A DNA stretch of 64,000 nucleotides from Psychrobacter immobilis. Lineage in GTDB: Bacteria > Pseudomonadota > Gammaproteobacteria > Pseudomonadales > Moraxellaceae. Below, piece by piece: positions 34,584 through 43,031 of this stretch. Numbering within the stretch: the stretch's first letter is position 1; every line of letters starts with the position of its first letter. A program made the translations under genes and the position numbers. A model generated the notes under the pieces. That model was not told where the DNA came from and made no database searches. It worked only from the letters and a program-made list of their open reading frames with translations. The DNA is taken from the NCBI RefSeq assembly GCF_904846185.1, contig NZ_CAJGZQ010000010.1, positions 49,200-113,199 on the forward strand, given 5' to 3'.

Positions 34584-35786
34584 TTAAGACAACCACCCCA
34601 AACCAATCACATACCAGAGTTTATCGACCATGCTCGGATAGTCACCATGTGGTCTTGCCGCGCCTATCATGTCTATAATAAATGCACCGATAAACAGCAT
34701 GATAATATTAGCAATAATAACACCTACACTGTAAACAATGGTCTTCCAAATAGGCTGGTTATTCTGTTCAAGGTTGCCCTCTGGTAGATGTTTGTTCAAA
34801 TCATAAGGGTCATTAGGATCAATCTGACATTCCGCTTCAATAGCTTTGCTAAACTGATGGCGGTAGCTGGTCAGCATTGAGATCACACGGCCAACATAAC
34901 GCAGAGCTAATAAAGGTAGAATAACTATTGTCACTGGGTAAAACCTAAAAGTTCGTTCAGGGTACTCCATGTTTTCGTGAGAGTAATGTACTACGTTCAA
35001 TATCAAACGCTTAAATGACATCAGCGGGGTTTCACGTTTCTTATGTATGGGATAGATGTAACGTATGGCCTCTTTGACTTCTTTTAGTTGCTGATCGTCA
35101 CCTTCCATATAACGACGGATAAACTCAAAATAACTGATTAAACTTTTATCAAAGACATTGTTTTGAAAGGCAAGTGCAAACATACCCGTAATGGTTTCGC
35201 CGTTTTTATCAAAGGTCACGGCTCTGATGTCTCTATCTTCATTGATATAGGCAATAAAAAAAGTTAAGTCATCCCAGTTATATACTTCTACTTTACGATT
35301 GTATTGACGGACATAGACCTTACGGGTTTTACGGTTGAAGCGGATAGGAGAATGCCGTGTGGTAAATAACTCGGTTGAGAGCACATTGATTAATGGAACA
35401 AAGAATAAGGTCATAGAAAAAGCGAGAATAAGACCAATACTGAGAGATACAATATCAAAATCTGTTGTGGATTTTACAATCAGATATAGGATACCATTGC
35501 TCACAGACACTCCAACAAATCCTAAAGACAGCCCCCATCCTACGGCATCGCCGCGACGTCTTTCATTACGCCCTGTGGTTTCAAGATAAGTCGAGTTAAA
35601 CTGTACCACCGTTTGTTGAGGGTGCAATGGCACATCATAGGTTTTATATTTATCCAAAGGCACTGTCTCATGGATGCCTTTGACGTCTGCAAGCTTCTGC
35701 CCAACCGCTTGATATCACGGTGTCAAAAATGGCGGTTTCTTGGTTAATCGAAACCGCCCTTCCATGTCTACAAGATATGCACTCAT
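34584..35786 (-). pseudogene. Third DUF6708-family gene, interrupted by an in-frame stop
   Basis: From ATG 35786 the frame reads MSAYLVDMEGRFRLTKKPPF, meets TGA at 35715-35717, and continues in the same frame with YQAVGQKLADVKGIHETVPL through the whole family domain (FTTRHSPIRFNRKTRKVYV, FIRRYMEGDD) to 34584. Without the stop the product would be 400 residues. A short form from GTG 35663 (359 residues) is possible but has no ribosome site. One base change explains the lesion, so it may be recent or an error. The two intact paralogues lie directly downstream. Confidence 0.65.
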
Positions 35787-35842
35787 TTTTAGTTGTCCTT
35801 AATGTCGTGGCAGTTTGAGCAGACTCTTATCAAGTACAAACC

Positions 35843-36400
35843 TCATTCCTGATCATTAATTGTGCTAAGCATCTTAAAAAGATTATGAGTGGCGTTAGCT
35901 TTTAAATTATTGTAATTCACAAGAACCAATTCATCCAAGTCCTCTGTCGTTGGCTCACTATCTACATTTATCAAACCTTGTATGCCAACATTAACTGACA
36001 CATCGCTATGCTCTGATACAAACTGTATAAGTTGCTGTCTAAGCTGTTCTTGACGCTCGTTTCTGGTGATAATAAGTAGCTCACCACCTGAAACTTCTAA
36101 TATAAGCTCATCACCTTCAACTCTTAAATCGCCAAAGTATCGATCTGTCCCTCCTTCATACTCACTGATCGGAATGTCATCAGGATTGGTTGCAAAGTTT
36201 TCAAAATATAGCTTGTTCTGCTCTTCTTCAAGCGCTTCGAGATACTCTAATCTCAACTCTTCTGCGGTCTTGGACGTATTATCAGCATAAGAAGTGTCAG
36301 CTGCCATAGCAAGTTGCGACTGACTAACTCCTATCGTAAATAGTAGGGACACACACAGCCACATTTTAAATAAGGTCTTTGGAATTGAATGATTTACCAT
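35843..36400 (-). CDS. Exported protein of unknown function
   Basis: 185 residues with a clear signal peptide (WLCVSLLFTIGVSQSQLAMA-AD, cleavage near residue 34). The mature part is acidic and helical at first (TAEELRLEYLEALEEEQNKL), then compact (RVEGDELILEVSGGELLIIT). Placed between the immunity candidate and the DUF6708 genes, it may be a periplasmic immunity or accessory protein of the same effector cassette. That is inference from position; no family is recognised. Confidence 0.55.
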   Translation of the reverse strand: MVNHSIPKTLFKMWLCVSLLFTIGVSQSQLAMAADTSYADNTSKTAEELRLEYLEALEEEQNKLYFENFATNPDDIPISEYEGGTDRYFGDLRVEGDELILEVSGGELLIITRNERQEQLRQQLIQFVSEHSDVSVNVGIQGLINVDSEPTTEDLDELVLVNYNNLKANATHNLFKMLSTINDQE

Positions 36401-36447
36401 ATGTAAAACTCATTTATTATAAGTTGATTGATAAAATATTGATTAAC

Positions 36448-37371
36448 TTAATCGTCTAACTGATTGGTCTCGTTGAAATACCAGATAGTTTGCCATTCAA
36501 GTCGCTTCATCTTTGGCATGATGTCGCCTGCTTTGAAGTGTTTGACATCTTTACTTGATGGTGACCACCAGTAGCCTGTGAATGGACAAGGTTTACCCGA
36601 CTCACAACGTAAACGTTTTGGCTCGACATTATGGTTACCGCCGCCAGTATCCGCGATACGCTCAACCAACATCCAAGTGACTGGTGCATCACCAACCGCT
36701 TGCATGGTTTCAGGATCATAACCGACGTAAGCTTCATTTGCTAACATGCCATCCAATAACACTTGAGCACTGGCATCTGCTCTACTAGGTACATAAATAC
36801 CTGCGACAGGGACGACTTCATCTAACTCAACGCTATATTTTGGATTAAGACGATAAATAGGCCACGATTCGGGTGGGTTAAGTGGTCCTCGCGATTCAGT
36901 AGTATAGCGTTCAATTAAACTACCAATTTTCCAGCCAAAATAACTGGTTATTTCTAAGTTAAAAGCGCGCGTGCTTGCCTCTCTCCGCCATTTTTCATAA
37001 TCAAGTTGTTGCTGCTCAGGCATCCAATCGATATCATAATCCATACTGATAGCCCGAAAATCACTCTCAACATTACCGCCATATCTTATTGCCGCTAGAT
37101 CCCCTTTTAAAAGCTCTTGATAGCCAACATTGAGACTATCTAAAGTATCACGTAAATTCGGTAATACCCGCTCACCCCAGACGATATCAGGTTGTCTATT
37201 GATAGGTCGTGTACGATAATCAAAGGGTAAATCGTTGACAAACAGTTCTAATGCGTATTCAGCAGCTTCTAACATAGTTGCAAAGGCATCGCGCATCTCT
37301 TTAAAGTATGAGGGTGAACTGTAGCGCTCTAGTAGGTAAATCTCTTGCGGTCTGATGATGTAGTTATTCAT
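36448..37371 (-). CDS. Imm-type candidate immunity protein, short form
   Basis: 307 residues, matching the first 305 of the 433-residue paralogue at 31010-32311 but ending at LEWQTIWYFNETNQLDD without the membrane domain. It starts seven bases after the stop of the effector gene, the place where cognate immunity genes of T6SS effectors normally lie. No signal peptide, so it should act in the cytoplasm, which would fit an effector attacking a cytoplasmic target. Conserved blocks include PDIVWGERVLPNLRDTLDSL and PVTWMLVERIADTGGG. The family name (Imm71/Imm72-like) is from memory and needs a profile search. Confidence 0.65.
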   Translation of the reverse strand: MNNYIIRPQEIYLLERYSSPSYFKEMRDAFATMLEAAEYALELFVNDLPFDYRTRPINRQPDIVWGERVLPNLRDTLDSLNVGYQELLKGDLAAIRYGGNVESDFRAISMDYDIDWMPEQQQLDYEKWRREASTRAFNLEITSYFGWKIGSLIERYTTESRGPLNPPESWPIYRLNPKYSVELDEVVPVAGIYVPSRADASAQVLLDGMLANEAYVGYDPETMQAVGDAPVTWMLVERIADTGGGNHNVEPKRLRCESGKPCPFTGYWWSPSSKDVKHFKAGDIMPKMKRLEWQTIWYFNETNQLDD

Positions 37372-37378
37372 TGTTTAC

Positions 37379-38869
37379 TCACTTATACCAGTTTTGTTTG
37401 AGGGTTGGCACGCCAACCATGTCTGTATTTTCTAGACCCTTTAGATCACTACCATAGCCCCACCCTGTTTTTCTGCGTAGTTTTACTCTGCTTTTAATTA
37501 ATTGTGCTGGATCAAGTACAATTTGTTTGCCACCACCCTCCAACACATACATAGCACCGCGTCCATTAGCAGTTTGGATTTGACCTTTACTATTTTCAAG
37601 TATTTGACTGGCGGCTTTACCTTCCCAAACTTTCATACCACCTTTAGGGACAATGTACTGTACGACTTCTCCATTACTATTCCAGCTTGCCCATACTGCA
37701 AAACGTCTGCGCCAATCTTCTCGTTTTTTAAGTTTCAAATACTCCGAAGCTCGCATCCAACATATACTATTATCATTACTAGTAGGGTCAACAACGCGAT
37801 ATAAACTCGTCCCCTGTCCTAGTTCTACTGCCTTCATATCATGAAATGTGTTAAACTTTTTCCATAATGGTCCTTTACCTTTATCAGAAATATTGGGATA
37901 ACCTTTAGGTATTTTGGGACATTCTTCTACTTTAGGATACTTAATTCTTCTGGTCACATCTACCCATTTGGGCGAACTGATTTTTATAAGTTGCACCTCA
38001 CCGTCGGTATGGACTTTTCTAAAATTCGCGATGTTTGTCAGATTAGTAACTGCTTTATACCCACCTTCGGTATCTAAACGTATTGCTAGCCGTTCTAAAA
38101 AGTCTTGCACTGGCGCTAAGAACTCACCAAGGCGTCTGTTAGCCTTATTTCGTACATCTCCCACTATTTTAAGCATATCGCCTGCTTGTTTACCTATACC
38201 TTTGCTACCCCACTTTTGTACGAATTCAACGGTATCCTTTAAGTACCCAATTTGCTCATCAAGCATTGCTAAGATCTGCTTCTTAGTTACCATAGCTTTT
38301 ACTTTGCGCAGCTCTTTAGCTGACCATCTGTATATGTTTCCAGACGCTTCTTTGCCAATTAGCTTTTTTACAGCAGGACGCCCTAAAAACTTACTAAGCT
38401 CTTTTATACCTTGTTCAATAGCAGGTTCAACTGTCTTATATATCAAGCTACCTGAAAATTTTCCAGCCTTGGACAAAGGACGCATCATAAAACGTCTTAT
38501 AGGGGCAAATAATACTTTTAATATCCCTTTAATTAATGAGCCTAAAACTGGGAACAAACCAATTAATGTCAGAATTAAACTTACCCACGCCCAAGGATTG
38601 CTATCATCTTGATTGATTTTTCTACAATTAGCACAGATATCTCGAACATCACAGATCTGGTCTACAAATGGAATCATAGAGACAACAGTGCCAGTAGCAA
38701 CTTGAGCAGTAGAAGGCTCTTCTGCAAAATCGCCTTGTATGACGACCCAGAGCCAATCAGCGATATCACTTGCCGTTTCTTTACCTTTTTGCAATGCTGT
38801 ATTCACAGGTGCACTAAACCACGCAAGTGCATTTGAAAGTTTTTTTTCTGTTGATGATAAAAAGCTCAT
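37379..38869 (-). CDS. Candidate T6SS effector with C-terminal toxin-like domain
   Basis: 496 residues. The N-terminal region (ETASDIADWLWVVIQGDFAE, then VDQICDVRDICANCRKI with four cysteines and a hydrophobic SLILTLIGLFPVLGSLI) is of a type found in T6SS cargo proteins. A basic helical middle follows. The last 150 residues, from about GTSLYRVVDPTSNDNSICWM through FAVWASWNSNGEVVQY to GGMKVWEGKAASQ, could be an ADP-ribosyltransferase-like toxin fold (R in LYRVV, a late E), but this is tentative. It starts nine bases after the vgrG stop and is followed by an immunity candidate after seven bases, the standard vgrG-effector-immunity order. Confidence 0.6.
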   Translation of the reverse strand: MSFLSSTEKKLSNALAWFSAPVNTALQKGKETASDIADWLWVVIQGDFAEEPSTAQVATGTVVSMIPFVDQICDVRDICANCRKINQDDSNPWAWVSLILTLIGLFPVLGSLIKGILKVLFAPIRRFMMRPLSKAGKFSGSLIYKTVEPAIEQGIKELSKFLGRPAVKKLIGKEASGNIYRWSAKELRKVKAMVTKKQILAMLDEQIGYLKDTVEFVQKWGSKGIGKQAGDMLKIVGDVRNKANRRLGEFLAPVQDFLERLAIRLDTEGGYKAVTNLTNIANFRKVHTDGEVQLIKISSPKWVDVTRRIKYPKVEECPKIPKGYPNISDKGKGPLWKKFNTFHDMKAVELGQGTSLYRVVDPTSNDNSICWMRASEYLKLKKREDWRRRFAVWASWNSNGEVVQYIVPKGGMKVWEGKAASQILENSKGQIQTANGRGAMYVLEGGGKQIVLDPAQLIKSRVKLRRKTGWGYGSDLKGLENTDMVGVPTLKQNWYK

Positions 38870-38878
38870 TTTTAAACC

Positions 38879-41767
38879 TTATTGTTTATTAAAACTTTTA
38901 GCAGCTTCTAAAACTTTCAGAAACGATTCAGGAGTAGAGTCTTCAATATCCTTTTCTTCATACTCAACACGGTTGGCTTTTTCGGGTACATTTTCATGAT
39001 GTGCTTCACCTTTTCTATCGAGTCTTCCTTTAATAACTTGACCGCCATCAAAGAATATCTTGTAGCCCACATCTGGTAGACCTTCACCATCAACTCCTAA
39101 AAGTTTAAGACCAATCCAGTTTTCCATTTCTACAGATGCTAAATAAGGCAGTTCTGTTTTAACTCCACCCCCACTGCCCCAATCCACCTTACTCGCCTTA
39201 TAGCCTACTTGACTTGGCGTAATAAATGTCACATTGCCACCTGATATTTCAATGCCGCTGCCCGCCGCTTTTAGGGTTAACGTATCAGGCGCGATAATCT
39301 CGATACTGTCTCGACTGTGGATACGTAGCGTCTGCTCACTATCAAGGCGCATCTCATTCTGATGGGCTTGTATGGTCACATCGCCATGAGCCGCTGTATG
39401 AGTCTGAGCTTTGTTGGAGTAGTAATGAATATCGCCTGCCACCAGCTGATTCATTTGCGTCTGACTGTGATGATGGGTGTTGTCTGTAGCGTGGCTATGC
39501 GTATTTTGGGTACTGGTATGCTGACTATTCTGTCCGCTTAATAGTGCGAGATGACGCTGAGAGTCGATCAGCATATTGGCTTGTTGCCATTGTCCTGATT
39601 CGCTAAGACTACTATCGTTGGTGTCTTTGCTAAACTCGGCAAATGGGGTTTGCGCATCTTCTTTACTGTTACTCTTATTATTGCTACTGCCCTCTAGTCC
39701 CACTGGCTGATGGGTGTCAGCCAGCTGAGCGTAAGCTTGTTGGTGTTGGTCAGCAGTTTGTAGTTTGCTGTGGCTGTCATGACTCATGTGAGGATTTGAT
39801 GCTTGACTGCTACTAATATAGATACCTTTGCTACCTTGCACATTAGCGGCAGCTTGGGTCTCGATACTGATGCCTTGTCCACGGGCTTGCCCTCGGGTGT
39901 GGTCGGTATGCTGATACAGATGTCCGATGGTTAAGCTAGACTGGAAGCTGCTGCTATAGACGTTGATTTGTGGACTCTCAGGGTGGGCGTCAAACATCAG
40001 CTGGTTATAGCCATTAATAAGGCTGTCTTTGGTGGCGTCGCCTGTTCGACTGCTATCAATACTTTGAGTCTTGATACCGTCTATGGGATAAGCATGGCTT
40101 TGATTGATAAACCAAGCTGGACTGGTGGCGTCAATGCTACCTGAGTCACTGACGATGCTGTTGTGCTGAGCATCAGAATTACCTTGGCCGTTATGGGTGC
40201 TGCCAATGATGATGGGATGAGTAATGTCACCGCCGATGAAGTCGATGAGAACATGTTGCCCATGACGCAGAGGATGGGTCTGTCCCATGTGGTCGGCGAC
40301 GAGGTAGCTGGCGATGGGTATCCAATGCGCGCTGTCGTCGCCTTCGCTTTGCCAGTGATATCTAATATGCGCACGGTAATTGCGGTCATGAGTGATAGCG
40401 CTGCTATCTGTATCAATAATACTGGAGCTCATCAGACCTGTCATACTCGGATGAGGTTGTCCAAGTGTAGCAAGCTGTTCCCCATAAGGAATATGGTGAT
40501 GATGCGGAAACGGCAGGTAGCAGGCATTGATATGATGGACGTTGTCATCGTTGTCATCGTCATTATCATAGTTGGTATTTGACTGTAAGGTAATGGGATC
40601 AAAGGGTACTACCCCCAACCAATCTGCTGGAATATGATTATTAATATGCTGATGAAGAGACACCAGACTGATGGGATCGGTCAAATAAGGGTTGCCATCG
40701 ATATGATGCGCGCTTGGCAGACTTAGATGACGGATATTACCAGTTAGGCTACCAAGGTTGGCACGCTGCTGTGCGTTCTGCTGGTAGCGAGTAGCAAGCT
40801 TATCGAGACCTTTATCATCAAAACGGCTATGACTGTGTAAAAAGCGCTGATGCGTGCTGTTTGATGAGTCGATCGGTTGCTCGCTACTGCTACTGCCGGT
40901 ATAGGTACTCATCAAGCGACTGTCATAACGATGTAGATCGCTTTGCTGAGTATGCTGAGCAATACGCGGACGAATGGCAGTAATGCGGTCTTGTCTATCA
41001 GCAAGGTTGGCAGGGTTTTGACTTAAGGTGCTTTGAATGTCGTTTGTGTCTGGACGTAAGATTTCGCCATCACTAGGTAGTAAGACTAGAGTATGCTTGT
41101 CGCTCTCATGACGGTAATAACCTGTGACGCCATAGAGGGCAAGGTGTTGGTTCAAATAGGCCAGATCGGTTTGGTTGTATTGGACACTGTGCTGAATATG
41201 GTAATTGCTGTCATCACTGAGGCGCTCGTCAATCTCAACGTTTATATCGTATGGGCTGATAATATTGGTGATAAGCTCGCTTAAACTTGAATGATGATGA
41301 CGGCGGTTATGGCTAGATAGGCGTAATTGGTTGAGGGCAGGTTCACAGATGATACGATAAGCTGCCATACCACTGTTACTACCGAGAGCAACGGCTTCGG
41401 TGATGATACCGTGACGGGTTTGGCTTAGCAGTAGCTTGTCGCCCGTATGCCAATGTATCGAGAGACTTTGCCCTAGCCATTGCTTTATATCCAGTCCTGC
41501 TCGTGGATGCAGTAGAGTAATGCTAATACGATAGCCACAATAGAGGGCTAGTTGGCGCTCTTGATAAGACTGCGCTCGTTGGTCGTGATGATACGGGCTT
41601 GGATAAGCGTCAGGCGTTGGCATAAGAGCGGGCTTACTCCAAACGCTGTCGGGCAATGGCATCCCGAGTAAGCTTTCAACCAAGTCAGCCTGTTGAATGA
41701 GACTGGTGGCAATATCAGGATGGGCACTACTCAGTTGCACATGCCGCTTTGTTTGGGTCCATACCAT
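38879..41767 (-). CDS. vgrG: T6SS spike protein VgrG with C-terminal extension
   Basis: 962 residues. A gp27-like N-terminal part (RHVQLSSAHPDIATSL, ISPYDINVEIDERLSDDSNY, YLNQHLALYGVTGYYRHESD), an OB/gp5 part (WIPIASYLVADHMGQTHPLR, GQHVLIDFIGGDITHPIIIG) and a DUF2345-type beta-helix with histidine- and serine-rich inserts (HSQTQMNQLVAGDIHYYSN, LRIHSRDSIEIIAPDTLTL) are visible. The last 80 residues form a small beta-rich tail (PDVGYKIFFDGGQVIKGRL) resembling transthyretin-like effector-docking tails. It caps the Hcp tube and carries the effector encoded directly downstream. tssA lies 106 bases upstream. Confidence 0.85.
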   Translation of the reverse strand: MVWTQTKRHVQLSSAHPDIATSLIQQADLVESLLGMPLPDSVWSKPALMPTPDAYPSPYHHDQRAQSYQERQLALYCGYRISITLLHPRAGLDIKQWLGQSLSIHWHTGDKLLLSQTRHGIITEAVALGSNSGMAAYRIICEPALNQLRLSSHNRRHHHSSLSELITNIISPYDINVEIDERLSDDSNYHIQHSVQYNQTDLAYLNQHLALYGVTGYYRHESDKHTLVLLPSDGEILRPDTNDIQSTLSQNPANLADRQDRITAIRPRIAQHTQQSDLHRYDSRLMSTYTGSSSSEQPIDSSNSTHQRFLHSHSRFDDKGLDKLATRYQQNAQQRANLGSLTGNIRHLSLPSAHHIDGNPYLTDPISLVSLHQHINNHIPADWLGVVPFDPITLQSNTNYDNDDDNDDNVHHINACYLPFPHHHHIPYGEQLATLGQPHPSMTGLMSSSIIDTDSSAITHDRNYRAHIRYHWQSEGDDSAHWIPIASYLVADHMGQTHPLRHGQHVLIDFIGGDITHPIIIGSTHNGQGNSDAQHNSIVSDSGSIDATSPAWFINQSHAYPIDGIKTQSIDSSRTGDATKDSLINGYNQLMFDAHPESPQINVYSSSFQSSLTIGHLYQHTDHTRGQARGQGISIETQAAANVQGSKGIYISSSQASNPHMSHDSHSKLQTADQHQQAYAQLADTHQPVGLEGSSNNKSNSKEDAQTPFAEFSKDTNDSSLSESGQWQQANMLIDSQRHLALLSGQNSQHTSTQNTHSHATDNTHHHSQTQMNQLVAGDIHYYSNKAQTHTAAHGDVTIQAHQNEMRLDSEQTLRIHSRDSIEIIAPDTLTLKAAGSGIEISGGNVTFITPSQVGYKASKVDWGSGGGVKTELPYLASVEMENWIGLKLLGVDGEGLPDVGYKIFFDGGQVIKGRLDRKGEAHHENVPEKANRVEYEEKDIEDSTPESFLKVLEAAKSFNKQ

Positions 41768-41873
41768 GATAAGCCCTTTTTTATCAGTCCAAAGGTGGAA
41801 AATTTAATATTGCAAGATTATAAATTGCGTGCAGATTGCCTGTTAACCAAGTATGCATTTGTCGTTGATTCAA

Positions 41874-43031
41874 TTAATAACCATCGTCAGATGAATCACG
41901 TTTGGGCTGAATGCCAATCATGTCAGATAGCGTCGCCAGCTGGTCTTCGTTTTTGATGATATGAGTCAACCATTGGTCGAGCGGCATATCTGCCCAGTCA
42001 ATAGCACGGCCAAGTAAAAACGTCACCGGACTGTGCGGCTCATTGGTCGCAAAATAATCTTGAATTTGACCTAATAATTTAAGCGCTTGCTGACGATTGC
42101 TTTGATGATCACGGTTGCTAGGATTAAAACTGGTTGAGCTAATATTCTTTGTGCTAGCTGATTGTCCATTACTATCTGATATCGTACTTTCATTGTCAGT
42201 CATACCGTCCATAGTATCTGCTACGCTTTCTTGAGCAGAAACACTACTAGTGGTATCGGAATATTCTGGTATCAACGGTCGCAAATGTTGGGTCAGGGCA
42301 ACCAATAAATCCGTGACTGGTGCGAAGACTGGCGCATCCATACCCATCAAATCATTGAGCTGATCAGTCAGCGCCTGCCACTGCTCAGTAACTTTTTTAA
42401 GATTGCTCATCAGTGCTTGTTGCCAAGTCTCACTGCTGGTCTTGATAGCGTGGTTATAATCACTTAGCGTTAATTGATTGGACGATTCGTTATCGGGATT
42501 TTGCTGACGCTGCTTGTCATGATCACGAGCGGTTAGATAATAGTTATAGTTATATTTTTCTGTCTTTGTGTCAGAAAGCGATAGCTGCTTGATATCATCA
42601 GTGAGCGCCTTGACGAACCATGACAGCAGCCCTGCCCTGATATCCATGCTGTCTTCCTCGCCATCTAGCGGCGGGTACATCGTCAGCCAATACTCGTCAT
42701 TGAGTGCCTGCAATAGACTTAAACCCTGACTGATACCTGCTAAATAATCGGTATGACTCAAGGCATCGACATACCAAAGTGCCAGCTTCATATCTTTACT
42801 GGTATGAATCAACAAATCTGCACACTGATCCTTCACAAAGTCCCAATCAGCCACTTTTAGCTCAGTGACCCAATTGCCTTGTGCCAGTAATGGGTCATCT
42901 TCTTGACGAGCGGCCACGATGGCATCGATACGTGGATCAAATATCAGGTCCTCGCCGACCCCATGACGACTGCCATTAATTGGCGCAATCAGGGTGTCAA
43001 TATTGGTTGCTAAAGAGTGATCAGTGTTCAT
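41874..43031 (-). CDS. tssA: T6SS baseplate/cap protein TssA
   Basis: 385 residues with an ImpA_N domain: PINGSRHGVGEDLIFDPRID, QEDDPLLAQGNWVTELKVADW, LKVAD-type helices, and EYWLTMYPPLDGEEDSMDIR near residue 115. TssA guides sheath assembly at the baseplate and distal end. The C-terminal third (GQIQDYFATNEPHSPVTFLLGRAI) matches the usual TssA end. Start and upstream clpV stop share one base (TAATG), indicating coupled translation. A serine-rich linker separates the two parts. Confidence 0.85.
   Translation of the reverse strand: MNTDHSLATNIDTLIAPINGSRHGVGEDLIFDPRIDAIVAARQEDDPLLAQGNWVTELKVADWDFVKDQCADLLIHTSKDMKLALWYVDALSHTDYLAGISQGLSLLQALNDEYWLTMYPPLDGEEDSMDIRAGLLSWFVKALTDDIKQLSLSDTKTEKYNYNYYLTARDHDKQRQQNPDNESSNQLTLSDYNHAIKTSSETWQQALMSNLKKVTEQWQALTDQLNDLMGMDAPVFAPVTDLLVALTQHLRPLIPEYSDTTSSVSAQESVADTMDGMTDNESTISDSNGQSASTKNISSTSFNPSNRDHQSNRQQALKLLGQIQDYFATNEPHSPVTFLLGRAIDWADMPLDQWLTHIIKNEDQLATLSDMIGIQPKRDSSDDGY

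Noticed and set aside
37914..38612. 232-codon plus-strand frame
   Set aside because: It is antisense to the effector gene, whose frame is supported by operon spacing; the translated antisense product has no domain.
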